A DNA stretch of 47,055 nt from Lophium mytilinum. Lineage: Eukaryota > Ascomycota > Dothideomycetes > Mytilinidiales > Mytilinidiaceae. The stretch covers positions 541,240 to 588,294 of the forward strand of contig MU004201.1 of NCBI GenBank assembly GCA_010093605.1, read 5' to 3'. Position numbers and translations under genes: made by a program. Positions 1 through 12,300 of the stretch are shown here, piece by piece. Position 1 is the stretch's first letter. The number at the start of each line of letters is the position of its first letter. The notes under the pieces are model-generated. The model was not told the DNA's origin. It did no database searches and saw only the letters and a list, made by a program, of their open reading frames with translations.

Positions 1-96
<96 letters not shown>

Positions 97-192
97 ATAC
101 TAATGAATTGGTAAGTAGATGCATAGGTATATAAAGAGCGATGAATTAGTAAATAGATAGAAAGATAGATAAATAGATAGATAAATAAATAA

Positions 193-270
<78 letters not shown>

Positions 271-472
271 GATTTTTCTTTTTTGCATAGATAGATAGAT
301 AGATAGATAGATGATTTTTCTTCTTTGCATAGATAGATAGATAGATAGATGATTTTTCTTCTTTGCATAGATAGATAGATAGATAGAATCTATGTATCTA
401 TGTATTTCCGTAATAGAGTTATATCTATATATCTATGTATCTATGTATCTATATAGATAGATTTCTATCTAT
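1..472. repeat. GATA/ATAG microsatellite complex
   Basis: Perfect ATAG repeats fill bases 1 to about 94, followed by interrupted GATA/GATT/AAAT variants. Between about 270 and 390 a higher-order unit recurs three times: four to five GATA copies followed by GATTTTTCTTCTTTGCAT. A short segment near 95-160 (TACTAATGAATTGGTAAGTAGATGCATA) is found inverted in the array at 15290-15500. The 3' LTR of the adjacent minus-strand Copia element would be expected here or beyond the left edge, but no LTR sequence is recognisable. The array encodes only artefactual Tyr-Leu-Ser-Ile repeat frames. Confidence 0.95.
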
Positions 473-489
473 ACGTTTATATTTATTTA

Positions 490-2730
490 GTGTCTAATCT
501 TATGTAGTCTACTATTTTAGCAAAACTACTTCCTACTAATGGTTTAGTAAATATATTAGCTATTTGCTACTTTATAATAAGGTAAGCTAGCTTTATTAAG
601 CCGTTTCGAACGTTTTCTCTTATAAAGTGATATTGTATATCAATATCTTTAGTTTTTGAGTAATGTTTGGGATTATTAGCTAGTTCTATAGCTGACTAAC
701 TATCTGTAAATAGATAGAAGTCTTCTTTATTTTTAATTTAAAGTTGTTTTAATATACTTATTAAGTATATATATTCTTGTATAGTTTCTTTTAGTACCAT
801 ATATTTAGATTCGCAACTAGATAGTGCTATAGATTTCTATAGTTTACTATTCTAGCTAATAGGTGTTTTTCTATAGGAAAAGTAATATCCTATAGTAGAT
901 TTTCTTCCTAATATATCACCCCTATAATCTGCATTAAAATAGCCTAATATATAAGGTGCAGGATCATTAGAAGAAAATTTAACGCTTAGTCCTTGCGTAG
1001 GCTTATATAATAAGTATTTCCATATCCTTTCTAAAGCTTTAAAGTGAATAGGACTGGGATTAGATATAAAATAAGCGCGTAGATTTACGCTATAGGCTAT
1101 ATCTAGTCTTGTTTTTATAGATAGATAGATAAGACTTCTAACTTATTATTAGTATAGTTTTATATCCTCTTTTAATGCCTGTTTATTGTTTTTCTCTAGT
1201 TTTATACCTATTTCTCCTAGTATAGAAACAGGATTTAGTTTCTCTTTATTAAATCCTTTTAAGAGACTTTTTATATACTTTTTCTAGCTTAGTAATAGGG
1301 TTCTTTCCTTTCCATTACATATTATTTCCATATCTAGAAAATAGGATATAGGGCCTAGGTTTATTAATTCTGAGTCTTTACTTAGTTTTAATTATAGATT
1401 TTCTATATCTTTTATATTTAGGCTAAATACTAATAAATTATCTACGTAGTAGACTATTATTATATTTAATTGCGTATATCTAAATACTACTTAGTCTATA
1501 ATAGTAGTTTTAAAACTATACTTCTCTAGATAAGTAGCTAGATGTATATATATACTACTATCTAGATAATTGTTTTAAGCTATATAAGGCTTTATTTAGT
1601 TTATAGACTTTATTATCTTTACTAAAACTATGTAGTTGTTTTACGTATAGTTTTTTATCTAACCCTGCATGCGTAAATGCGTTTTTAAAGTCCTATTATA
1701 TTATTTCCTAGTTATAATAAGTAGCTATTATAAGTAAGAGCCTATATATTTCTAGGCGGTAGATATTTGCAAAGGTTTCTTTATAATCTATGCTATAAGT
1801 TTAGCTAAGATCTTTTACTACCTATCTTGCCTTACATTTAGATATATTATTATCTATATTAGTTTTAATTTTACAGACCCAGCATCCTTTTAACGCATTT
1901 CTATTTACTAGTAAGTCTACTAACTTCTAGGTATTTTACTTATTAAGCTATTCTATTTCTATTTACATAGCTTCTATCTATTTATTATTATATAGAGATT
2001 CTATAGCTTGTTTATATATATTTGGCCTGTTATTATTATTAATAATAAAGGCTAATTCATCTTTAGATAGATCCTCTGTGTATGCATTTATAGATAATTA
2101 AGTTTAGTTTCTATCTATATATGTATTTAATATAATAATTATACCTGGTTTTCATCTATGTATCTATTTATCAAATTTGGATTTTATGTATATCTTTAAG
2201 TAGATTGATTTTTTAATGGTTTTATAGCTAATTTATCTTTAGATAAGCTTTTATCTATAATAGTATTATTACTACTTTTATTTCTAATAGTATTATTACT
2301 ACTTATTATATTATTGTCTATATTTCTATGTTCTTTTAGTGGCTTTATAGTATATTCTATAGAGCTTTCCGTTTTATTTACTTTATTCTTTATATTTAGA
2401 AAGCTTTCTATTATAATTATATCTCTTGCCTAGAAGATTTTGTAAGTTTCTAGATCTAATAATCTATACGCATTTAAACTATAGCCTAATATTATAGCCT
2501 TTTTAGCTCTTAGTTCTAATTTAGTTATTTGCGTTTTAACCTTATAATAAGCTGTAAAGCTAAAGATTTTAATATTATCTATTTTAGCTTTTCTTTTATA
2601 ATATAGCTTAAATAGCGTTTTATCTTTTAAGCTAGAGTGCGGCGTTCTATTATATATATATACGGCCGCATTTACAGCTTCTCCCTATAGATTAAAAGGT
2701 AATTTAGCTATATATAATAGAGCCCTTACT
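490..2730 (-). pseudogene. Copia pol segment: integrase C-terminal end, reverse transcriptase and RNase H
   Basis: Coding direction is minus, so the N-terminal part is at 2730. The integrase tail (VRALLYIAKLPF, about 2690-2730) is followed by the reverse transcriptase, whose catalytic box is seen near 1432-1465 as YYVDNL. The usual motif is YVDD, with the second Asp changed to Asn by a G-to-A transition. RNase H is marked by DIDIQYHFIREN near 601-650, close to the usual Copia motif HIDIRYHFIRE. Many TAA/TAG codons interrupt the frame. Base composition is very AT-rich, consistent with heavy RIP. The loss of a catalytic Asp plus the nonsense codons makes it non-functional. Confidence 0.85.
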
Positions 2731-2738
2731 ATATAAAA
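2731..2738. repeat. MULE target-site duplication, left copy
   Basis: ATATAAAA directly abuts the left terminal inverted repeat. The right-hand copy (5534-5541) is ATATTAAA, matching at 7 of 8 positions. Deleting the transposon plus one copy puts the Copia integrase back in frame, which supports 8 bp as the duplication length. Confidence 0.75.
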
Positions 2739-2841
2739 GGCCGGTGCTAGATAGCCGACCCCTTTTTACTATTCGGCCGATGCCGTATTTCTAAGCCTAC
2801 GCACCTACCTAAGGACCTTTTACCGCGTTCTAATTAGCTTA
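2739..2841. repeat. MULE left terminal inverted repeat
   Basis: Reverse complement of 5428-5533, about 103 bp, with one 3-bp indel (CTAAG here, CTATTTAG in the other arm) and a few C/T or G/A differences. The outer end is GGCCGGTGCTAG. Confidence 0.88.
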
Positions 2842-3033
2842 GAGGGCTTAGAGGAAGCTCCGGCCCTTTACTTAATATATATGCAGTCTTCCCGTTTAAT
2901 ATATAGGCTGTATAGCCTTACTATTTAGTATATATCTATATATCTATATGCCTACCTGCCTATAAGAATGCCTAAACCGTTAATTTTACATCTAATAGAG
3001 GCCCTCTCTCTATTACCGCTAGCCTATAAGTAC

Positions 3034-5370
3034 CTATATAAAGTCCTTATTAATAAGATCCTCTATATACTTATTAAAATCCTTATTAGCCGCCTTATAA
3101 GCTGCCTTATAAGGCTGCGGTAGGGCTGTTAACTGCGCTATGCTTCCTGCGACAGGTTGTAAACCCCGTACCTGCGCTTCTAGTAGGGCAATCTTCCGCT
3201 TAAGGTCTACCTTTATATTCACACATTACTTCTTAGTAGAAGGGCCTAGTATTAAGTTTTTTAGTAGCCTGCCGCGCTTTCTAGGCTACTAAGTAGCTGT
3301 TAACGCAGCTATTAACGCTGTAGTACTCTTAGTAGTTACCTATTAACCTAAACCCTCTATATTTAGCTGCGCAGGTATTATTATAGGCTCTTGCTATATG
3401 CCCGCTAGTCGGCTGCCGCGCCTACTTCTACTAAGAGCTGCACGGGCTCTATTTACTAGATTATTTTACTCTATAATTTTAAATCCTAAGGGCTCTTATT
3501 AAGTAGAGTAGTTAGGCGTCTTTCTAGCTAGCCGCCCCTTATATTATTATATAACTTAAGGCTATTAGATAAGAAGTAGAGGGTTAATAGGGGGTAGCTT
3601 AGACGTAGGCGCTAGCTTAGTATAAGGCTGTATTAATAGCTAGTATCTATTAATTAATTCTAGTATAGTCTTATAGACGTTTATTACTATATAGTATAAT
3701 TCTTAGTATAGTTTATAATAGTAGAGTATACTATAGGTACTCTAGATTTACTAGAGTATATAGTAGTAAACTAATTCTTCTTAGCTAGCTAGAGCTACTT
3801 TTAAAGTAGCTATAGCCTCTAAGATATTACCTTACCTATAAGGTATTTAAATTTAGGTAGATTAAGGCTAAAAGGTATACTTTATAAGCTCTATATGCGG
3901 TTATTATTAAGCTTATTATACTACCTATAGATAAGGTTATCTATAGAGCTTACTATATTATAGAGGTCTTCTCTAGTATTCTATAAGCGCTTCTTTAGAT
4001 AGCTATATAAGCCCTCTAAATGCAATATTACTATATTACTATAGTAAAGGTACTTTCTAATCTAATAGTTAGAAAATTAAGTCTAGTATAGTGCCTACTT
4101 ATCTATAAGGTAGCTAGCTAGAAGCGGTTTAATTAGTATATACTTATTAATTAGTTTCTTCTAGCCGGCTATAAAGTTGTTAATAAATTTAACCTATAGA
4201 AGCTTATTCTAGGCGTATAGAAACTTAGTATAATTAGCTTCTACTACCTTAAGCTAATCTAGTATTAGCTCTTCTTCTTCTTTATATATTTCTAGTGCAG
4301 TAAGTAAATACTATTTATTCTTCTTCTATAACTCTATAGCTTTTAATCTAATATTCTTTATAATATACTATCTATATAAAACCTATTTAACGCTAGAAAA
4401 ATACTATATAAGCGCGTTCTTTAGAGCCTTCTCTTTATCTATAATAAATATATAAGGTATAATATCTAGTTAGTAATAGAGGTCTATAAGAGCCTATATA
4501 ATAAAGAGATAATTAGGTTCTATTTTACTAGCTAAGAACGTGTAGCCTATTTTATAGTTCTAGTTAGAGAATATAACTCTAGTTATATATAATATTAGTA
4601 TAAGGAAATAATTTATTTTATATATATAATCTAGAAGTAGAATATCTAGATTCTTCTTAAATATTTTAAGGCTATTAGGATAAATAAAGAAGAGGTAAGT
4701 AACGCGTTGTATATTATCTAGAAGAAAGCTATAGTTATACTTCTTACCGCCTAGACCTCTATATATTTCTAGCTATTAGAGGAGCGCCTATATAGGCGTA
4801 AGGCTACTAAGTTTCTTCTTTTTATATCTATATTTCTTATTATATATATCCTTTATATTAATTTTTTACCTAGTAAGTAGAAGGCTATTAAGGATTATAT
4901 CTAGTTAAATATTAGAGTTAATCTAATAATATATTTCTACTACTATAGAGGGCGTGCGCTTCTAATAAATAGCCGGCAGGCTATTATCTAGAAACAGCTT
5001 ATAATTATACTTAGTATAGCCTTCTATAGTAGTATAGTAGTACTTACTAGAGCTATTAACTACCTATATATTACTAAGAAACTAGTAGTTAGTATACTTT
5101 AAAAACTTATTCTATATATATAATAGCTTTAGATTAGATAGTTTACTACTATAATTATATTAAATAGTAATCTATTAAAGTTCTTCCTTACTATTTTTAT
5201 ATAAGCGCCAACGGATAATTCTATAGCCCTCTTTTATTGCATGCCAGTTAATAGACTAAAGCGCAGCCTTAATATTAATATAGAAGTAATTAGGTGGCGG
5301 CCTTAGCTCTATAAGTAGTTTCTCTATAGTATTAAAGGAGGTAGAGAAGGTAGAGAAGTAGACTATTAAG
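3034..5370 (-). pseudogene. MULE transposase relic
   Basis: Minus-strand frames starting near 5370 read as a MULE transposase. An N-terminal DNA-binding-like segment (NYFYINIKAAL, with HAIKEGYRIIRW about 20 residues on) is followed by the DDE core. The LDILLLD...YK motif near 4600-4650 corresponds to the LLLDCTYKTN box of fungal MULEs, FIIDKEKALKNAL lies near 4400-4440 with the second Asp, and a degraded C/W/H-like motif follows. The C-terminus retains one open frame at 3034-3222 (62 codons) with a leucine-rich coiled-coil-like segment (RKIALLEAQVRGL). Dozens of TAA/TAG codons interrupt the frame. It is clearly inactive. Confidence 0.75.
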
Positions 5371-5427
5371 TATATAAACGTATAAATTTAGAATCTATCT
5401 ATACTCTAGAGGAGCCGGCCCAATAAG

Positions 5428-5533
5428 TAAGCTAATTAGAACGCGGTAAAAGGTTCTTAGGTAGGTGCGTAGGCTAAATAGAAATACAGCATCGGCCGAA
5501 TAGTAAAAAGGGGTCGGCTACCTAGCACCGGCC
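5428..5533. repeat. MULE right terminal inverted repeat
   Basis: Reverse complement of 2739-2841 and about 106 bp long. It ends CTAGCACCGGCC next to the right target duplication at 5534. Confidence 0.88.
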
Positions 5534-5541
5534 ATATTAAA
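5534..5541. repeat. MULE target-site duplication, right copy
   Basis: ATATTAAA, one base different from the left copy at 2731-2738. On the minus strand it lies inside the Copia integrase codons for T-I-F-N-I. Confidence 0.75.
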
Positions 5542-6650
5542 TATAGTTAAGTTAATTTACTATATTAAGCTATTTTATTCCGGCATATAGAGGCTTAAGA
5601 ATTAATAGGTTATACCTATTTTTAAAAGAGTTACTTTAAACTTCTTATTTATATATTCTCCCCTATTATTAGTTTTAAAGATTTATATCTTTCTTTTATC
5701 CTCTATACTTTTAGTCTTAGCTTTATATCCTAGAAAGGCGTTATAAGTTTTATCTTTAGATTTTAATAGTTTATATTCTAAATATCTATCTTAAAGCTAT
5801 ATCTATAAAGAAGATAATATATTTATTACCCCCTAAACTAGGTGGATTTATAGGCCCTGCTAAATCTAAAAAGACTTTTTTTAAAGAAATTACTATTTTT
5901 AGTATTATTTCCTTACTTCTCTTATTTTTTATTATTTTAGCTTTTATATAAGCTTTATATTATATAGATTCTTTTATAGTTATACCTAATAGTATACTAA
6001 GCTTTCTAGCGCTTATATAGCCTATTCTTTAGTGCTAAATAGATAGATTATTTCTATCTATATATATATTTATTAAATTGCTTTTATCTATCTCTTTATA
6101 TATTTAGTTTCTAAAAAGTGTTGTATTTTCTATATTTATATAATATAAAGAGTCTTTAAGCATTACTATTACTAGTATAGTATTATTCTTATATATAGCA
6201 GCTATTTTATTTTTAAATATAATATTTATTTTTATAGAATCTAGTTTACTTATAGATATTAGATTATATCTAAAGTAAGGTATAAAAAGGTACTTTTCTA
6301 GTAGAAATATATTCCTATTTAGTTTTAATTATACATTTCCTACACCTTCTACAGTTATAGTTTTATTTTCTCCCTAATTTAATATAGTAGCTTACTCTTT
6401 ATAGCTAGTAAATAGCTTTCTATCTACTATTATATAGCTTGTGCTCCTGGAGTCTAATATATAATTAGCTTTATTATTAGAAGTATAATAGGATGCTAGA
6501 AATATCTTTACTTTAGCTGCATCTAGATTTATATTAAAATCTCCCTAATTATTAGGGTTAGATTCCTCTATAATAAAGGATTCTTCCTTATTTTCTTTTA
6601 GTAGTTTAAATTATTCTTTAGCTCTAAACCACTTTAGTGCCCTTTTAGGA
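5542..6650 (-). pseudogene. Copia pol segment: protease and integrase core
   Basis: Read on the minus strand from about 6650. The protease site region is YILDSRSTSYII near 6440-6470, a mutated form of the usual DSGATSH box with Gly changed to Arg. An RNLISISKL-type motif (YNLISISKLDSI) follows near 6240-6290. The GAG-pre-integrase box appears as H*RIGYISARKL near 6010-6045 (family WHRRLGH). The integrase core has DLAGPINPPSLGGNKYI near 5830-5870. A TPEQNG-like box (MPE*NSLIE) near 5570-5600 precedes the MULE insertion. All stops are TAA/TAG. The rest of integrase continues at 2730 on the other side of the transposon. Confidence 0.85.
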
Positions 6651-6889
6651 AATAAGTAGAAATAATCCTAAATAAGGTGTATAGCTGTTTTGCACTTCTT
6701 ATAGTATTGTTTTTCTATAATATTCTTATTTTTAGGTAAGAAGTTTTTAGTTCTATTAAATAGAGCCGTTTTATGCTCTTTAGACTCTTATCTCCTTACT
6801 TTATCTATTAAATTAGAGAACAAATTATCCAATTTAATATTAGATAAATTTTCCCTATAGGATTGCGTGACTATTATTATAAACCTATT
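6651..6889 (-). pseudogene. Copia Gag C-terminal part with CCHC knuckle
   Basis: The minus-strand frame contains ENLSNIKLDNLFSNLIDKVRR near 6780-6850, which matches the end of the UBN2 Gag domain. A degraded zinc knuckle follows near 6680-6730 (QYYKKCKTAIHLI), in which some Cys and His codons have become Tyr or other codons by transitions. Upstream Gag sequence continues at 13172, beyond the LINE. Confidence 0.78.
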
Positions 6890-6906
6890 ATAGGGGTTTA
6901 TTAAAT
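6890..6906. repeat. LINE target-site duplication, left copy
   Basis: ATAGGGGTTTATTAAAT, 17 bp. It matches 13155-13171 at 16 of 17 positions; the single difference is a G/A transition. Confidence 0.9.
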
Positions 6907-7160
6907 AGATATATTAACGCCGAAAACGATGCAATTAAATTTGCAGCACCTTGGAAATACAACCTAAGGAGGGCCCCTAGGGGCTACTTAAGGCCCTATA
7001 AACGTTTACACGCAGTATTAGAGCTCTACAAGCCATGCTAGCAGCGTTGTAGTAGAATCACGCATTGCAACCCCTATTGTGCAGCATTATTAACAACAAC
7101 AACAATAATAATACCACCAATAACACCAATAACAACCCTAAAACTAAACCTACCAACTAA
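6907..7160 (+). other. LINE 5' untranslated leader
   Basis: Sequence between the target duplication and the first ORF1 coding traces. It contains a CAA/AAT-rich simple stretch at about 7090-7135. No promoter element could be assigned with confidence, although LINE leaders normally carry an internal promoter. Confidence 0.5.
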
Positions 7161-8650
7161 AGACTAAGTAGAACGTCTACGCCGACGTCTAAGCGCTTAT
7201 TAAAGAAGCCTATAGTATACAGGACTCCCTATAGAATAAGCCTATATCTTCTAACCCCGAGATAAATAACGCCTTTAAGCACCTCTAGAACTTCGCCGGG
7301 CGCGTACTAGCCAGCCTCTTAGGCACTGCGGAGGACCTATAATAAACGCCATAGAGGAAGATAATAAAGATAATAGAGGAAACGCGGAAGGGCGTATAGG
7401 CGCTGTCTGCACAAGAAACAACCTACGCAGTAGTAACGGCGGCAGGAAGAAATAGTAAGACTGCAGGAAATAGGGAGTATATAATGTAGACTACCTATAA
7501 AATCACCATATATATTAAGGACAAGAAGGAACGCGCCGCAATAAATAAGGACTTAAACGCAACTATTACCTATAAGCTCTAAGTAGTAGAAGAGCCTAAC
7601 ACAATAAAGATCTACAGCGTTAGAAAGCTCTAGAGCGGAGATGTAAAGGCCTACGTGCCGGACGCAACCGCTAAGGAAGCCCTAATAAAGAAGAAGGAAT
7701 GGATAAAGGTTCTAGGCAAAACGGCATAAATCTAACTACCTAAGGTCCTCCTAGAGGTGCACGGAGTACCTAAAGAGACGGACCTAGAGGACCTAACACT
7801 ACAAAGCAGCATTATATAAGATAATAAGGTACTATACCTAGGCCTAGCTATATACAAGATTACGTAGAAGCACCTAAATTAAATCCAGGCCATTAGAAAC
7901 AACCCTAAACGGCGCGCCTCATCGGCTATAGTTACTATAGGCACGGAGGCAATAGTAAATAAGATTATAGATAGCAGGCTAGCATAGAATAGATACATGC
8001 TAGAGGCTGTAAGGTATAAGGTAGGCTTTACAGCCACCTAATACTTCTAATGCCAGGGCTACGGGCACGTCGCTAGACACTGCAAGAAGAAGGCGGTATG
8101 CGCGGCGTGCGCAGGAGCTCACAACACAAGATAATGCACGGAGAAGAGCATTAGAAAGTGCACTAACTATAAGAGAAGCCACCTATTATATAGTGCGGCG
8201 TGCACTATAAGAAAGAATACTTAACTAAAAGCTAATATAAAGAGGTAGGCAGCACTAACCTACTATAGGGCTAATAACAGCCCTAACAATAATACTAATA
8301 ACACGCCGGGCATGGTAATATTCTAATCTACAATGGAATTACAAGCTCTTAACGCGGCGAGTAGGAAGAGGAAGGCCACTAAGAATAGCAACGCACTAGA
8401 CGGCAGCACCCTAAGGAGAGTAGGACACCCCCCTACATCCGCTACATTTGCTACGCATAAGAACCCGAAACAACTAAAGATAAACGGAGTGCTACAGTCT
8501 ACCTATACTACGCAGACTACCCAATTAATATATACTTCCCGTTTAATGCAGCAGCCTAACTATAATAACCTGCAGCCTTACTATAACAGCCCGCAGCCTT
8601 TCTATAGAACCCCGCAGCCTACCCATAAAACGCTACACTACTCTTAGATA
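7160..8650 (+). pseudogene. LINE ORF1 (Gag-like) with CCHC zinc knuckles
   Basis: A plus-strand frame interrupted by TAG/TAA codons reads as a Tad-type ORF1 protein, an RNA-binding component of the retrotransposon particle. The frame has a charged N-terminal part (KGVQALSAQETTYA region, about 7390-7440) and a central segment (YVPDATAKEALIKK, about 7660-7700). Three consecutive Cys/His knuckles follow at about 8040-8220: Y-x2-C-x4-H-x4-C, where TAC replaces the expected first TGC; then C-x2-C-x3-H-x4-C; then a third with one Cys changed to Tyr. The last open stretch (8333-8647) is Asn/Pro/Gln-rich (QPYYNSPQPFYRTPQ). A fungal LINE ORF1 is normally about 450-550 residues, which fits this span. 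Confidence 0.78.
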
Positions 8651-11600
8651 ATAACCTACAGCGATAACGCCGGACTATTGCAATTCAACGTAACTCAGAT
8701 ACCGTCCACCTAGAAAGAAGAGGCAGCGAGCTATTAGCTCTATGCTAAGGCCAGCCGGGCCGTAATAAACAACCCTAAAGACTCTATAGATACCTAATAT
8801 TAGGGCAACCTAATACACTTACTATTATACAGTATAATATTAACAAGAGCCGAGAGACCTAAAGGGAGTTCCTCGAGAAGGTAGAGGCGGCCTAGCCCTA
8901 GCCGTTGGTGCTAGCTATATAAGAACTATAGAAGAACACCTAGAAACACACCTTACTACGCATAAAATTATACCACCTACTGCATAGAGGAAGCCTAAAA
9001 GCTAGGACATGCACGTATATTAATAAGTACCTAAACCCAGGCTAATAGACCGTAGAGCACTACTTACCGGACCTTATTACCCTCTCCCTCTAGGCCGGGG
9101 GAGAGGACATTTAAATTCATAATATCTACAACCTAAAGCCACACGGGATTATAGCTACGCTGCCCCCTATACTATATAAGGAGGCAGAGTATATACTTAT
9201 AGGCGACATAAACCTACACTACCCGTTCTAGGGAGGAATACGGGTAATTAGTGCAGAAAAGCAAGCTAAGGAGCTTATTCGCATTACAATAGAAGCAGGC
9301 CTAACCCTAGCTACGGAGGAGGGCATAGAAATGTAGGCAAGAGGAACGCAGTAGACTATAATTAACCTTACATTTACATCTAAATAGCTAATAGAATGTA
9401 TAACATCCTACACAGTTTAAAAGGAGTAGAACTATTACTTAGACCACCGCCCTATATACACGGAATTTAATATTACACTACTACTAGCAACTAAATAGCC
9501 CCCACGCCGGCTATAGAAGAATATTATATAGAAGAACGTACAGAAGCACCTTATAGCCTAGCTAGTTAAGCTAGAAAACTAGAATAACCCCCTAGACAAT
9601 AAAGAAGAAGAAGACCTAGATAACTTTATACGCATTCTCTACTAACTTATTAAAATTACTATTAATGCTATAGTACTAATAGCACGGCCCTTACAGCACG
9701 CATTACTATCCTGGACCGAGGAGTGCTTAGAGGAGGTATATAAGACTAGGCGGGCGTATAGAATATAGCGCTCGTTACGCTCTATAGAGGACTAAATATT
9801 ATACTAGGTCTAGTGCAACCGCAAGAAAAGAGCTATACGGAAAGAGAGCACTAAGGCATAGCGCTGCACGGTGGAGAAGGTAATAAATAACCCTAAAGGG
9901 GCATAGAAACTGGCCAAATAGGGCCGCACGGTTAGAAAGGAATTAAGGCCCCCTTCTTAATTTCCCCCCCTCTCCCGGCCAGGTAACCCCACCCTGCATG
10001 CAGATAATAAGATAAAAGCACGCATACTTACTAAACAGTTCTTTCCACCACCAGTAGAAGCTAACCTATCTAACCTAGAAGGGTTCTAATACCCGGAACT
10101 GCACACCACCTCTATAGAAGTTACCATAGAAGACGTACTCTTAGCACTAATAGAAATTACGCTAGATAAGGCCTCTAGAATTACAGGAATTATAAATAGA
10201 TTCCTAAAGAAGTGCAAGATGCAACTAGCACTAGTGCTCGCCTACTTCTTTATAAAGTGCCTATATAGAGGATACTACCCCCGCCCATTTAAAGAATTAA
10301 TTATAGTAGTTCTACGTAAACCCTAGAAAGCGTCCTATACAACAGCGAAAGCCTACAGGCCTATTACGCTGCTAGAAATAATAGGCAAGCTATTTAAACG
10401 CATTATAGCTAAGAGGCTCTCTAAGATAGTAGAGGAAAAGGGTATGCTACCGCCTAGCTAAATAGGGGCACGGCCGGAACGCTCTACATAGACAGCACTT
10501 AAACTCCTTACAGAATAAATCTATGCTATATAGAAAGGAAACCCACGGCTTATAGTATTACTTCTTAGCCTAGATATATTAGGAGCGTTTAATTAAGTCT
10601 TATACAAATAAATAATATATAACCTACAGGTCTAGAGTATACTAAAGTAGATAATAAGGTTTACTAGGTCCTTTCTATAAGACTGTATAACTAGGCTCTC
10701 TATAGGAAGCTACATAGTAGAACTAATTGCAGTCACTATAGGTATTCTATAGGGCTCCTCCCTATTGCCTATTCTCTTTCTCTTCTTCGCCAGTATACTA
10801 CTACTAACCCTTTAGGACGGCAACACAACGGCCTACGGGTTTATAGATGACATAAACATCCTTATATATAGTAGAACTATAGAGGCAAACTGCAGGGCTA
10901 TTAAGAGAGCCTATAATAGATACATAAAATGGGCAAGGAAGCACGGCGTAGTATTTACACTAGATAAATATCACCTAATACACTTTACAAAAGCCCGCAA
11001 AGGAGTTAACCTAAAAGCTATAGTTAATATATAAGGCTTCACGGAGGGCCCTATAATAGACCTAAGAGTACTAGAAGTGCAGGTAGACTTAAAGCTTAAA
11101 TGGGGCCCGCACATTAGCATTATAAAGAATAAAGCTGTAACCTAGATAGGGGCACTTACGCGGCTTATAGCATCTACCTAGGGCGCTAGCTTTAGCAAAG
11201 CACGCCTAATATACTTGGTAGTAGTCCGGCCTGCCATTACATATAGATGCACCACCTAGTATACTATACTAGGCATGCCGGAGTAGCTTAGCAAGACAAA
11301 GATTAAGCAGCTTAAAACGACCTAGAACTAATGCCTCTAGAGAATTTTAGGGGCCTATAAGACCACGAGCACTATAGTACTAGAATATAAAATATTATAC
11401 CCACTACTCTAGCTAAAACTAGAGAAACTTATAGTGGCTTACGCGGACTATACGCGTAAAGGGCCAGCACGCCAGTATATTAAAATAGCATGCAGCAATA
11501 TATAATAGAAAATCCACACCCACTATAGGCTACTTATAAGGCTAAAGTACAGCCCTAGCTGCTATAATATACTCTGTAACCTTATAGTAAAGGCTATAAG

Positions 11601-12130
11601 GTTATGCACTAGGTATAAAGACAAATTAGATAAAGCCTATAAGCGCTTAAGGCGATTTACAATCAAATGCGAATACAAAGAAAGGTAGAAGAAGGCATAG
11701 GAGTCCTTTTACAAAATAGAACGGCGCGGGCTACTAACGCCGGCCCTTAATACTAAATAGAGCAAATAATAGAAGACTATATATAAAGGGCTTATAAAGG
11801 TTAAAAGCACTATTCTTATAAATCTATAAATAGAGCATATAGGGCTTAATAGATACCTGCACCGCATGCGGGTGCTAGGCCACCCAACACTAGCCTGCCC
11901 CTGCGGGTACGGCCTCTAATCACCACGCTATATAGTAATAAACTGCAAGAGGCATATAGAGGGCAGAGGCGAACTATTTAAGAAAGTAAAGACTTAGACG
12001 TATAAGGAAATATATAAAAGCAAAAAGGGACCTAAGGTAGTAGCTAGGTAGTTTCTATAGAAAACGGACCTACTACCCTACCTCTTAATAGCGAGAAAGA
12101 TGGAAAGGGAGTAGACCCAGCCCTCCCGCT
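8651..12130 (+). pseudogene. LINE ORF2: endonuclease, reverse transcriptase, C-terminal Cys/His motif
   Basis: The plus-strand frame begins with an apurinic-like endonuclease. Its conserved box reads IGDINLHYPF*GG near 9199-9237; the family form is GDFNxHHPxWGG, with Trp changed to a TAG stop. The reverse transcriptase runs from about 10040 to 11200, with ITLLEIIGKLFKRIIAKRLS near 10365-10425, a GxxQG-like box (GILQGSS with Gln changed to TAG) near 10740, and the catalytic FIDDINILIYS near 10840-10875, where both Asp are kept. The C-terminal motif (HPTLACPCGYG, then a C-x4-H-like pair) lies near 11880-11960. This part is normally one polyprotein of about 1100 residues. Gln and Trp nonsense codons occur throughout. 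Confidence 0.83.
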
Positions 12131-12133
12131 TAA

Positions 12134-12300
12134 TACTATAGCCCTGCCATTACCTACAGCCTTACTATAACCAACAGCCTTGCTATAACTAATAGCCTTG
12201 CTATTACTAATAGCCTTGCCATTACCTATAGCCTTGCTATTACCTATAGCCTTGCTATTACCTACAGCCTTACCATTACCTATAGCCTTGCCATTACCCC
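12134..12300 (+). repeat. 18-bp tandem repeat in the LINE 3' region
   Basis: About nine imperfect copies of TATAGCCTTGCTATTACC, with C/T variation between copies. It follows the end of the recognisable ORF2. It could encode a repeated six-residue unit but is probably 3' UTR. Confidence 0.85.

Larger units (their letters stand above)
2739..5533 (-). mobile_element. MULE (Mutator-like) DNA transposon nested in Copia
   Basis: The element is 2795 bp with long terminal inverted repeats: 2739-2841 and 5428-5533 are reverse complements over about 105 bp, differing by a few transitions and a 3-bp indel, and starting GGCCGGTGCTAG. A stop-riddled transposase frame lies on the minus strand. Target duplication is 8 bp. 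Long TIRs with an 8-11 bp duplication and the transposase motif place it in the MULE superfamily, close to fungal Hop-like elements. The family is inferred from motif and structure, not from a search. It inserted after the Copia element and was itself mutated. Confidence 0.82.

Noticed and set aside
100-330. Minus-strand open frame of Tyr-Leu-Ser-Ile repeats, and similar frames at 15236-15619 and 21161-21448
   Set aside because: They are translations of TATC/GATA microsatellites, open only because the repeat has no stop in that frame.
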